Of a DNA stretch of 36,774 nt, positions 16,764 to 23,457 are shown piece after piece (positions within the stretch are counted from its first letter, which is position 1; each line of letters begins with the position of its first letter). The notes below the pieces were generated by a model, which had not been told where the DNA came from, ran no database searches, and saw only the letters and a list, made by a program, of their open reading frames with translations. Location of the stretch: positions 1 through 36,774 of the forward strand of contig CAMOUF010000288.1 in the NCBI GenBank assembly GCA_946626395.1, in the 5' to 3' direction. The translations under genes and the position numbers were made by a program. This stretch comes from an uncultured Clostridia bacterium. Its GTDB lineage: Bacteria > Bacillota > Clostridia > Christensenellales > Aristaeellaceae.

Positions 16764-17786
16764 ATGATGGGGCAATGCTGGCATCTGTTTCCCGGCAGCA
16801 ACACGGCGGCTGGGTTCGTGGGATTCTTTGATAATTTAAGGGGCCGGGCGGGCCGGACAGTGATCCTTAAGGGCGGGCCTGGCGTGGGCAAAAGCACACT
16901 GATGAAAGCAGTAGGCAAGCGGTACGAACGCAAGGGCTGTGCCGTGGGGTACTATCACTGCTCCGGCGACCCGGACAGTCTGGACGCCGTGCTGGTGCCG
17001 GAGGCGGATTTTCTCATCCTGGACGGCACCGCGCCCCACATCGTGGACCCAGTGCTGCCCGGCGCCCGGGACGGCATTTTGAACCTGGGCGTCTGCCTTT
17101 GTGAGGAAACGCTGGAGGAGCATGCTCCGGAAATCGAAGCCCTGGGCAAAGAAATATCCGCCTGCTACGCCCGGGCTTCTCGCTACCTGCAAGCCGCGAA
17201 GGCCTTGCGGGACGATGCAGCGGCAGTCTATTCCGCCGCCCTCTCCCCCGATGATCTTTCCACGCTGCAAAAAGAGCTGGTCTCCCTGATTCCCGCTTCT
17301 TACCCGGGCCAGGATATTCACGCCTTCGCCCAGGCCATTACCTGGAAGGGGGTGCTTCAATACCTGGACGCCCTTCTCACCGATCCGGTATACTGCCTGG
17401 ATGTGCCCTGGGGCTTTGACGTTGATGCCCTGCTGCGCCCCGTATGGGAGGCGGCAGGCAGGCGGGGTCTGGCCCGGAGCGCCTTCCACGATCCCCTGGA
17501 CGCGGGAAAGATAGCGCATATCCATGCGGGAGGCGCAGCCTTTACCACCGCCGTGACAGAAGAAGGCACCGTGTTTTCGCCCCCGCTGAACCCCGCCGTG
17601 CTGCGTCGGGAAAATTCCCGCCTGGCCTTTGACCGGGCGGCCTGCGACCTGATGCGCACCCAGGCCGTGGAGGCCCTGGCCCAGGCCAAGCAGCGCCACG
17701 ACAGCCTGGAACGTTTTTATATCGACGCGATGGACTATCCCCGGCTGGATGAAATCAAAAAAGAATTCATGGATTCTTTGCCATAA
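16764..17786 (+). CDS. P-loop ATPase, PRK06851-like
   Basis: This 340-residue protein has a Walker A motif GGPGVGKST at residues 37-45 and the blocks 'YYHCSGDPDSLDAVLVPEA' and 'LDGTAPHIVDP', which I recognise from a conserved, uncharacterised ATPase family of spore-forming Bacillota (PRK06851). As I recall, members of that family have two related halves, each with a P-loop. Here the second half (about 195-340, starting 'FAQAITWKGVLQYLDALL') keeps the general pattern, but the place of its P-loop reads 'PVYCLDVPWGFDVDAL', so the second site appears lost. AAAGGAGGAAGG precedes tandem ATG codons at 16764 and 16767. It ends in its own terminator and appears monocistronic. Confidence 0.8.
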   Translation: MMGQCWHLFPGSNTAAGFVGFFDNLRGRAGRTVILKGGPGVGKSTLMKAVGKRYERKGCAVGYYHCSGDPDSLDAVLVPEADFLILDGTAPHIVDPVLPGARDGILNLGVCLCEETLEEHAPEIEALGKEISACYARASRYLQAAKALRDDAAAVYSAALSPDDLSTLQKELVSLIPASYPGQDIHAFAQAITWKGVLQYLDALLTDPVYCLDVPWGFDVDALLRPVWEAAGRRGLARSAFHDPLDAGKIAHIHAGGAAFTTAVTEEGTVFSPPLNPAVLRRENSRLAFDRAACDLMRTQAVEALAQAKQRHDSLERFYIDAMDYPRLDEIKKEFMDSLP

Positions 17787-17799
17787 GCAGATTGCCCTG

Positions 17800-17824
17800 G
17801 GGCCGCGGCCATGCGGCCCTTTTT
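17800..17824 (+). terminator. Rho-independent terminator after the P-loop ATPase gene
   Basis: GGGCCGC (17800-17806), a six-base loop, GCGGCCC (17813-17819), then TTTTT. Confidence 0.9.
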
Positions 17825-17877
17825 GTATACACAAAGCCAGAAATACAATAAATATACAAATTTCAGTAAAAATATTC

Positions 17878-17907
17878 TTGACGATGAGGATTTGAGAAAG
17901 CTATAAT
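17878..17907 (+). promoter_or_regulatory. Promoter of the putP-like gene
   Basis: TTGACG (17878-17883), 18 bases, TATAAT (17902-17907). Transcription would start about 45 bases before the GTG start codon. Confidence 0.75.
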
Positions 17908-17960
17908 ATTCCAGCGTCAAAAAAAGAAAAGACAGACGCATGGAAAGGGGCTGAGCGCAC

Positions 17961-19415
17961 GTGAATACTGAGCTCATTATTTTCATTATTTATCTGATAT
18001 TTACTATCGGCATCGGCGTATTTTTCCTGCTGCGCAGCAAGGGCAGCAGCGAAAAGGATTATTTCCTGGGCGGCAGAAAGATGGGGCCCTGGGTATCCGC
18101 CCTGTCCGCAGGCGCGTCGGACATGAGCGCCTGGGTGCTCATGGGCCTGCCCGCCTCCGTGTACGCCTTCGGCCTGGGCAAAACCTGGATCGCCATCGGC
18201 CTGGCCATCGGCTACACCTTGAGCTGGATCATCGAGGCCCCGCGCCTGCGCCGCTATTCCATTGCGGCCAAGGATTCCATCACCATTCCCCAGTATTTGA
18301 CCAACCGCTTCCTGTCCGCCAGCAAGGCCATGCAGGTGATCTGCGCGGCGATTTTCCTGGTGGCCTACACCATTTATGCCGCCAGCAGCATCAAGGCCTG
18401 CGGCACGCTGTTCAACACCGTGGTGGGCATTGACCCCAAAATCGCCATGTACATCGCCGCGGCGGTGATCATTTCCTATACCTTTATGGGCGGCTTCTCC
18501 GCTGTCTGCTGGACGGACTTTTTCCAGGGCATGCTGATGCTGGCCGCTTTGCTGGTGGCCCCCATTTTCGCCCTGGCCGTGGTGGAAACCGGCAATGGCG
18601 GCAGCGCCACCCTGGAGGTGGGCGAGAGCTACTGGCGTCTGTTCACCGATTGGAAGGACGTGCTCTCCGGCCTGGGCTGGGGCCTGGGCTACTTCGGCAT
18701 GCCCCACATCATCATCCGCTTTATGTCCGTGCGCTCTGACAAGGACATTCACAAGAGCGCCAAAATCGGCATTACCTGGACGCTGCTGATTCTGTCCTTC
18801 GCCGTGGTCTCCGCCATCGTGGGCCGGATGCTGCTGGGCGAAATCGAGGACAGCTCCACCGTGTTCATTCAGATGGTGCGCCGCATTTTCCCGCCCGTCA
18901 TCAGCGGCATTCTTTTGTCCGCCATCCTGGCCGCCAGCATGTCCACCGCGGACAGCCAATTGCTGGCCAGCGCCTCCGCCTTTGCCAGCGACGTTTATAA
19001 GCCCATTCTCCGCAAGGGCAAGGCCAGCGACAAGGAAATGTTCTGGATCGGCCGTCTGGTGGTGCTGACCATCGCCATTGTGGCGCTGCTGATTGCCTCC
19101 AACCCCAACAGCGGCACCATCATGGGCCTGGTGGAAAACGCCTGGGGCGTGTTCGGCGCAGCCTTTGGCCCCGTGATTCTGCTCAGCCTGTTCTGGCGCA
19201 GGCTCACCTTCTCCGGCGCTGTGGCCGGCATCGTGGCGGGCGCGGCGGTGGATATCCTGTGGCTGGCCTTCCTGGGCAGCTTCGGCCTGTATGAAATCAT
19301 CCCCGGCTTCCTGTGCGGCCTGGCTGCTTCCGTGATCGTGTCCCTGCTGAGCAAGGCCCCCGCCAAAGAAGTGACCGATATTTTCGACCGGGTCTCCGCC
19401 GGACAGGAATCCTGA
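17961..19415 (+). CDS. putP: Sodium/proline symporter (PutP-like SSS family)
   Basis: This 484-residue, roughly 13-span membrane protein is of the sodium:solute symporter family, and its length and sequence match PutP. The N-terminus 'LIIFIIYLIFTIGIGVFF' and the 'DYFLGGRKMGPWVSALSAGA' block are typical, as is 'SASMSTADSQLLASASAF', whose Ser/Thr contribute to the Na+ site in PutP. It should import proline with Na+; a related substrate cannot be excluded. The start is GTG, preceded by AAAGGGG at about ten bases; there is no nearby in-frame ATG that would keep the first helix. The gene has its own promoter and terminator. Confidence 0.9.
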   Translation: MNTELIIFIIYLIFTIGIGVFFLLRSKGSSEKDYFLGGRKMGPWVSALSAGASDMSAWVLMGLPASVYAFGLGKTWIAIGLAIGYTLSWIIEAPRLRRYSIAAKDSITIPQYLTNRFLSASKAMQVICAAIFLVAYTIYAASSIKACGTLFNTVVGIDPKIAMYIAAAVIISYTFMGGFSAVCWTDFFQGMLMLAALLVAPIFALAVVETGNGGSATLEVGESYWRLFTDWKDVLSGLGWGLGYFGMPHIIIRFMSVRSDKDIHKSAKIGITWTLLILSFAVVSAIVGRMLLGEIEDSSTVFIQMVRRIFPPVISGILLSAILAASMSTADSQLLASASAFASDVYKPILRKGKASDKEMFWIGRLVVLTIAIVALLIASNPNSGTIMGLVENAWGVFGAAFGPVILLSLFWRRLTFSGAVAGIVAGAAVDILWLAFLGSFGLYEIIPGFLCGLAASVIVSLLSKAPAKEVTDIFDRVSAGQES

Positions 19416-19435
19416 TTTTCTGTTTCTCAAACAAG

Positions 19436-19483
19436 CAGCGCCTTTCTTCCCTGGCTTTCAGAGGAGAAAGGCGCTGTCTTTTT
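19436..19483 (+). terminator. Rho-independent terminator after putP
   Basis: CAGCGCCTTTCT (19436-19447) pairs with AGAAAGGCGCTG (19465-19476), with a further short inner stem, followed by TCTTTTT. It may also slow transcription arriving from the nucleotidyltransferase gene on the other strand. Confidence 0.9.
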
Positions 19484-19523
19484 AAATAGCTGTTTAATAA
19501 TATGCAGATATTGAATAGTATTT

Positions 19524-19545
19524 ACCTATTCCCTATTGCCTTATT
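19524..19545. repeat. Short CCTATTGCC-type word repeat
   Basis: The stretch CCTATTCCCTATTGCCTTAT echoes the 7-base unit found at 16621-16669. It lies at the 3' end of the nucleotidyltransferase gene and may be a remnant of the same repeat family. Confidence 0.4.
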
Positions 19546-20437
19546 TTTTCCCCAAATCCCCATACAAATCCGGCTGATACACGCCCTGTTCGATCAGGGC
19601 CCGGAAGCTGGCCGTCACGGAAGCCTTATCCTCCTTATAGGTCACGCCGAACCACTGGTCGTCGGTGGGCAGAACGGAGAAGGGAACGCCCGCCTTGAGC
19701 ATTCCATCGGCGATGACGGGCAGCAGGTATTCATCTTTCTGGGGGTTGGCCATTCCAGCCAGGAACGGGGGAAAGCCATCCTTCAGCACGTCCATGAAGG
19801 CGGCGGGACAGCACCAGAAATTCATGGAAACCAGGGAATTCACGTCCAGCGCTTTTCCGTCCGCGGACGCTCCGGCTCCTTCCTTCACGATATTCTTGGT
19901 TTCGTTGATGCCGGTGAGCCGCCCTTCCGACACCGAGCAGATGCCCCGCGTTACGCCGCCGTTATCGGACAGGGTGTTTTTCAGGACATAACCCACCAGA
20001 CCGTATCTGCCCGTTTTCAGAAATTCAGCGGCCTTTTTGAAGCCGTTCCTGCCGTAATAGTCGTCAGCGTTGATCACGGCGAAGGGGCCGTCAATCAGCC
20101 CGTCGCAGGCCAGCACGGCATGGCCGGTGCCCCAGGGCTTGGCGCGTCCTTCCGGCACGGGAATGGGCACGTTGGAAAGCTCCTGGAAGGCGTATTCCAC
20201 CTGCACGTTCAGAGGCGCGCAGATCTTTTCGATCCGGCTGCCGATGCGCTCCCGGAAGTCTCCCTCGATATCATGGCGAATAATGAATATGATCTTGTCA
20301 AATCCCGCCGCGATGGCGTCGTGGATGGAATAGTCCATGATGATGTGCTGATAATCGTCCACCGGTTCCAATTGCTTGATGCCGCCCCCGAACCGGGAGC
20401 CGATGCCTGCCGCCAGGATCACAAGAGTTGTAGGCAT
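19541..20437 (-). CDS. Nucleotidyltransferase, sugar-phosphate NTP-transferase fold
   Basis: This 298-residue cytoplasmic protein starts with the nucleotide-binding signature 'LAAGIGSRFGGGIKQ' (8-22), followed by 'IIMDYSIHDAIAAGFDKIIF' and 'AVINADDYYG', the metal-binding Asp region of NDP-sugar pyrophosphorylases. It lacks the C-terminal left-handed helix of GlmU/GlgC types, so it is a single-domain enzyme. It would transfer a nucleotide to a sugar phosphate or similar phosphorylated group, but which one cannot be read from the sequence. GTAAGGAGGG precedes the ATG by seven bases. It stands alone, with its own promoter at 20517-20545. Confidence 0.82.
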   Translation of the reverse strand: MPTTLVILAAGIGSRFGGGIKQLEPVDDYQHIIMDYSIHDAIAAGFDKIIFIIRHDIEGDFRERIGSRIEKICAPLNVQVEYAFQELSNVPIPVPEGRAKPWGTGHAVLACDGLIDGPFAVINADDYYGRNGFKKAAEFLKTGRYGLVGYVLKNTLSDNGGVTRGICSVSEGRLTGINETKNIVKEGAGASADGKALDVNSLVSMNFWCCPAAFMDVLKDGFPPFLAGMANPQKDEYLLPVIADGMLKAGVPFSVLPTDDQWFGVTYKEDKASVTASFRALIEQGVYQPDLYGDLGKK

Positions 20438-20516
20438 AGAAAACCCTCCTTACGCTGATGAAAAACGCGCGGAAAGACACGCTGCCGCGCTGCTTCTTCT
20501 TTTTTCTGTCAATGAA

Positions 20517-20545
20517 AGTATAGGGGGAAAGGAATGATTTGTCAA
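20517..20545 (-). promoter_or_regulatory. Promoter of the nucleotidyltransferase gene
   Basis: On the minus strand TTGACA (20540-20545), 17 bases, TATACT (20517-20522). Start would be about 70 bases before the ATG. It is divergent from the promoter at 20626-20654. Confidence 0.75.
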
Positions 20546-20625
20546 GTCCATAGAAGAAGCCTATGCCAAATGGAGCTTCGATTGTAAAATTTGCTGTTTC
20601 GCCGCCGATTGCCCTCCCCGCCGCC

Positions 20626-20654
20626 TTGACGAAGAAATGGCCTTCCTGTATAAT
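20626..20654 (+). promoter_or_regulatory. Promoter of the stefin-like protein gene
   Basis: TTGACG (20626-20631), 17 bases, TATAAT (20649-20654), about 45 bases before the likely start of translation. Confidence 0.8.
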
Positions 20655-20707
20655 GAACCCGTCCCCAAATTGTAAAACCCCACGCTATCGTAAGGAGGAT
20701 ATCATAC

Positions 20708-22072
20708 ATGAAAAGGATTCTGTGCGCGCTGCTGTGCCTGTCGCTTTTATGCGGCGCGGTCCCGGCCTTTGCCGCGGGCGAAACCGAAATCGGCACCCTG
20801 GGCAATTCCCGTAGGGCTTATACCGTCACCTGCACGGTGCCCAAGCAGTATTCCCTGCTGAAAAAGCAGCCCAACAACACCACCCTGGAATGCATGCTGG
20901 CCAACAGCAGCCCCACCAAAACCAGCTATCTCTTCGCCATCTCCGTGGACGACGACTTTGCCGACGTGGAAAGCCTGGCCGATCTGGATGAGGAAACCCT
21001 TTCCGAAATGGAAAAAACCTATCAGGAACAGGGCCTGGCCGTGGTGTATAAGACCAGCAAAAACGGCATGAAGTTCATGTGCTTAAAGGAATCGGACAGC
21101 AAAAAGAACGTGTTCCCCTCCCTGGAAACCGTGTATCAGGGCTGCTATATCCAGCTGACCCTGTCCGCCGTGGAAGGCGAAATCAGCCCCATGACGGAAA
21201 AGCAGGCCCAGACCGCCATTGATTTCCTGGCCCCCCTCGTTTTCCCCCCCGCCGATCCCCTGCCCGACGAGGAAACCAACGACGATGAAGAGGAAGCCGT
21301 AACAGCGGACGAAGAAACGCCCGCTGAAATCATCGAAGAAACGCCCGCCGAATCCGCTGAAGAAACGCCCGCTGAAACCGCCGAAGAAACGGAAGCCCTC
21401 CCTGAGGCCGAAGAAGAAAATGCTGAGCCTGCCCAGGAAGCCCAGGCCCAGCCTGAAAAAGAAGAAGCCACTGCGGAAACCCTGACCCTGACCGGGGACT
21501 GGACCGTATACAGAGAGCCTCTGCAATCCCTGCTGACCGACGAGCAAAAGCAGCTGTTTGCATCCGCCGCCGACCCCATCGGCATGGATTACGAACCCGT
21601 GGCCGTTGTGGCGACCCAGGTGGTCAGCGGGCGGAATTTCGCTTTCCTCTGCCGTCAGCCCGGCGAGGAGGGAGAATGGATCATCGTGACCGTGTACAGC
21701 AGCCTGGATGGCAAGCAGGAGGTGCTGGGCGCTCATGTGCTGGCCCTGTACAATCTGGAAACACTGGTAGAAGCGCCCGAATATAACGGACTTCCGGTGC
21801 CCGGCGGGTGGAGCGTTTGGCGGCCTGAAGATGGCGCCGCGCTGCCGGAGGACGTGCAGTCCATCGTGGACAAAGCCATCGCCGGCGCCAAGCTGAACCT
21901 GTCCCCCATCGCGCTGCTGGCCACCCAGGTGGTGGCAGGCGTGAATTACAAGGTGCTGTGCGCCGGGAATAACAACGCCCTGTATGTGCTGGACGTGTAT
22001 TCCCCCCTGACCGGCAATCCCGTGGTGCTGAATCTGGAAATCCTGGATCTGCTTTCCTACGTGGGCGCGTAA
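20708..22072 (+). CDS. Secreted protein with two tandem stefin (cystatin)-like domains
   Basis: This 454-residue protein has a signal peptide (1-22, ending AFA), an N-terminal globular region of unknown type (~25-180), an acidic, Pro/Glu-rich linker with EETPAE-like repeats (~182-258), and two related C-terminal domains (~261-351 and ~365-450). Each domain has the order seen in family-I25 stefins: a Gly near the start ('LTGDW', 'PVPGGW'), a helix, the QxVxG loop (QVVSG at 304-308, QVVAG at 407-411), and 'VTVYSSLDG' or 'LDVYSPLTG'. 'ATQVVAGVNYKVLCAG' matches human stefin A 'KTQVVAGTNYYIKVRAG' closely, and 'EDVQSIVDKA' resembles stefin A 'EIQEIVDKV'. Known stefins block papain-type cysteine proteases; inhibition here is an inference. 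No anchor is seen, so it is probably released. The ribosome site is AAGGAGG. Confidence 0.8.
   Translation: MKRILCALLCLSLLCGAVPAFAAGETEIGTLGNSRRAYTVTCTVPKQYSLLKKQPNNTTLECMLANSSPTKTSYLFAISVDDDFADVESLADLDEETLSEMEKTYQEQGLAVVYKTSKNGMKFMCLKESDSKKNVFPSLETVYQGCYIQLTLSAVEGEISPMTEKQAQTAIDFLAPLVFPPADPLPDEETNDDEEEAVTADEETPAEIIEETPAESAEETPAETAEETEALPEAEEENAEPAQEAQAQPEKEEATAETLTLTGDWTVYREPLQSLLTDEQKQLFASAADPIGMDYEPVAVVATQVVSGRNFAFLCRQPGEEGEWIIVTVYSSLDGKQEVLGAHVLALYNLETLVEAPEYNGLPVPGGWSVWRPEDGAALPEDVQSIVDKAIAGAKLNLSPIALLATQVVAGVNYKVLCAGNNNALYVLDVYSPLTGNPVVLNLEILDLLSYVGA
21301..21390 (+). repeat. In-frame repeat encoding the EETPAE linker
   Basis: About three copies of a ~30-base unit beginning GAAGAAACGCCCGC encode 'EETPAEIIEETPAESAEETP'. 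The unit repeats at the protein level within the flexible linker of the stefin-like protein and could vary in number between strains. Confidence 0.7.
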
Positions 22073-22092
22073 TTTTCAAGCGCCTTTTCTCT

Positions 22093-22120
22093 CCCGGCTG
22101 CGGCATGCGGCCGGGATTAT
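22093..22120 (+). terminator. Possible terminator of the stefin-like protein gene
   Basis: CCCGGC (22093-22098) pairs with GCCGGG (22110-22115) around a GC-rich loop. The tail ATTATTCT is a poor T-run, so termination may be weak. Confidence 0.45.
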
Positions 22121-22136
22121 TCTATATTACCCACGT

Positions 22137-22168
22137 AAAAACCGCCCGGCATACAGCATGCCGAGCGG
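22137..22168 (-). terminator. Rho-independent terminator of the pduL gene
   Basis: On the minus strand CCGCTCGGCAT pairs with ATGCCGGGCGG (one T-G pair) around a five-base loop and is followed by TTTTTAC. Confidence 0.85.
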
Positions 22169-22184
22169 CTGGAAAAATGAATAA

Positions 22185-22760
22185 TCAGCGAACGATTTCG
22201 CCCATGACGTTGCCGCCGCATCCGGCAGCGTTGGATTCGTCGGTGTCGATGTGCATGGCCAGGGCGTACTTGGGGCTGACGCGCACCACCACATCGCCGA
22301 AGATCAGGCTGCGGCCTTCGGTGTTCACCTTCACGGACACCACCTGCTTGTCTTCCACTTCAAACTCCTTGGCGTCTTCGGGGGTCATATGGATGTGGCG
22401 CTTGGCGGCGATGACGCCTTCGGGGCATTCCACTTCGCCGCAGGGGCCTACCAGCTTGCAGGCGCCGGAGCCAGCGATGTCGCCGGATTCACGGATGGGG
22501 GCCACACAGCCGATGGAGCGGGCGTCGGTGAGGGACAGTTCGATCTGGGTTTCGGGTCGAATGGGCCCAAGGATGCTCACGCGGGCCAGGGTCTTCTTGG
22601 GGCCGACCACGTCCACCCTTTCTTCACTGGCGAACTGGCCGGGCTGGCTCAGATACTTTTTAGGATGAAGCTCATAGCCCGCGCCGAAAAGGGTTTCCAA
22701 ATCCTTCTGGGTCACATGCACGTGACGGGCGGAGGTTTCAACGATGAATTGCTTGGCCAT
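22185..22760 (-). CDS. pduL: Phosphate propanoyltransferase (PduL-type phosphotransacylase)
   Basis: This 191-residue enzyme converts an acyl-CoA and phosphate to an acyl-phosphate and CoA. Two similar halves carry the zinc-ligand motifs 'ARHVHVT' (His13, His15) and 'KRHIHMT' (His122, His124), and the 'LGPIRPETQIELSLTDA' block is characteristic of PduL. There is no obvious N-terminal encapsulation helix and no microcompartment shell gene nearby, so it is probably a free cytoplasmic enzyme acting as a phosphate acetyl- or propanoyltransferase, perhaps replacing Pta in acetate formation. It has its own promoter and terminator. Confidence 0.93.
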   Translation of the reverse strand: MAKQFIVETSARHVHVTQKDLETLFGAGYELHPKKYLSQPGQFASEERVDVVGPKKTLARVSILGPIRPETQIELSLTDARSIGCVAPIRESGDIAGSGACKLVGPCGEVECPEGVIAAKRHIHMTPEDAKEFEVEDKQVVSVKVNTEGRSLIFGDVVVRVSPKYALAMHIDTDESNAAGCGGNVMGEIVR

Positions 22761-22818
22761 GGGTAATCTACCTTCTTTCCCTCTCTCCCGGCCGGGGGCC
22801 GGTGTTTTCTTCCTTTCT

Positions 22819-22846
22819 ATTATAGCAGATTTTGCTTATTTTGCAA
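22819..22846 (-). promoter_or_regulatory. Promoter of the pduL gene
   Basis: On the minus strand TTGCAA (22841-22846), 16 bases, TATAAT (22819-22824). Confidence 0.65.
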
Positions 22847-22884
22847 GGCGCAGAATGCAGGAATTACTTTTTGCGCCGGAGTTA

Positions 22885-22933
22885 TTGACAATCGCAGAGC
22901 TGCCGCATATAATGTTAAACGGTTAATGATTAA
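22885..22933 (+). promoter_or_regulatory. Consensus promoter and candidate MarR operator
   Basis: TTGACA (22885-22890), 17 bases and TATAAT (22908-22913) form a perfect sigma-A promoter. Just after it, at about +4, lies the dyad TTAAT-G-ATTAA (22923-22933) inside a longer TTAA-rich stretch. MarR proteins commonly repress their own operons from such AT-rich dyads, so this is the likely autoregulatory operator. Confidence 0.75.
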
Positions 22934-22965
22934 ACAATTGATTTTTTCAGAAAGGAGCGCGGGAA

Positions 22966-23457
22966 ATGGATTATAAATACGCCGTGGGAGCCATGCACCG
23001 GCTGGAGCTGCTGCGGCGAATCAAAGCCCGGGAGCTGATGGCTTCCTCCGGCCTGCATCCCGGCCAGCCCCGGCTGCTGCAATTCATCTGGGATCATCCG
23101 GGCTGCACCCAAAAAGAAGCGGCGGACGACCTGGACGTGTCCCCCGCCTCGGCGGCGGCCAGCCTCAAGCGGCTGGAAAAAGCGGGCTATGTGCTGCGCA
23201 GGCCGGACGAGCAGGACGCCCGGCGAAACCGGCTTTTTATTACCCAAGAGGGCATGGAGCAAATGAAAAACAACTGCCTCAAATTTGAGCAATTGGATGC
23301 GGACATGTTTTCCGGCTTGGCGGAAGAAGAAGTGGAGGCCTTCCGGCGGGCCTGTGAAAAAATGTTCGATAATCTGGCCGATGAAACCTGCCGCCATTTG
23401 ACGGTGTTCAAATTAGCCAAACGGGCCAGAGAGGAAGAGGAGGATCTGAACAAGTGA
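22966..23457 (+). CDS. MarR-family transcriptional regulator
   Basis: This 163-residue winged-helix protein has the helix-turn-helix 'TQKEAADDLDVSPASAAASLKRLEKAGYV' region (about residues 46-75, split here only for naming) and the wing 'RRPDEQDARRNRLFITQEG' that is diagnostic of MarR. The C-terminal helices would form the dimer interface. AAAGGAG precedes the ATG by eight bases. Its stop codon overlaps the GTG start of the next gene (GTGA), so regulator and exporter are co-translated. It most likely represses the exporter operon until a small ligand, often a toxic compound, binds. Confidence 0.92.
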   Translation: MDYKYAVGAMHRLELLRRIKARELMASSGLHPGQPRLLQFIWDHPGCTQKEAADDLDVSPASAAASLKRLEKAGYVLRRPDEQDARRNRLFITQEGMEQMKNNCLKFEQLDADMFSGLAEEEVEAFRRACEKMFDNLADETCRHLTVFKLAKRAREEEEDLNK

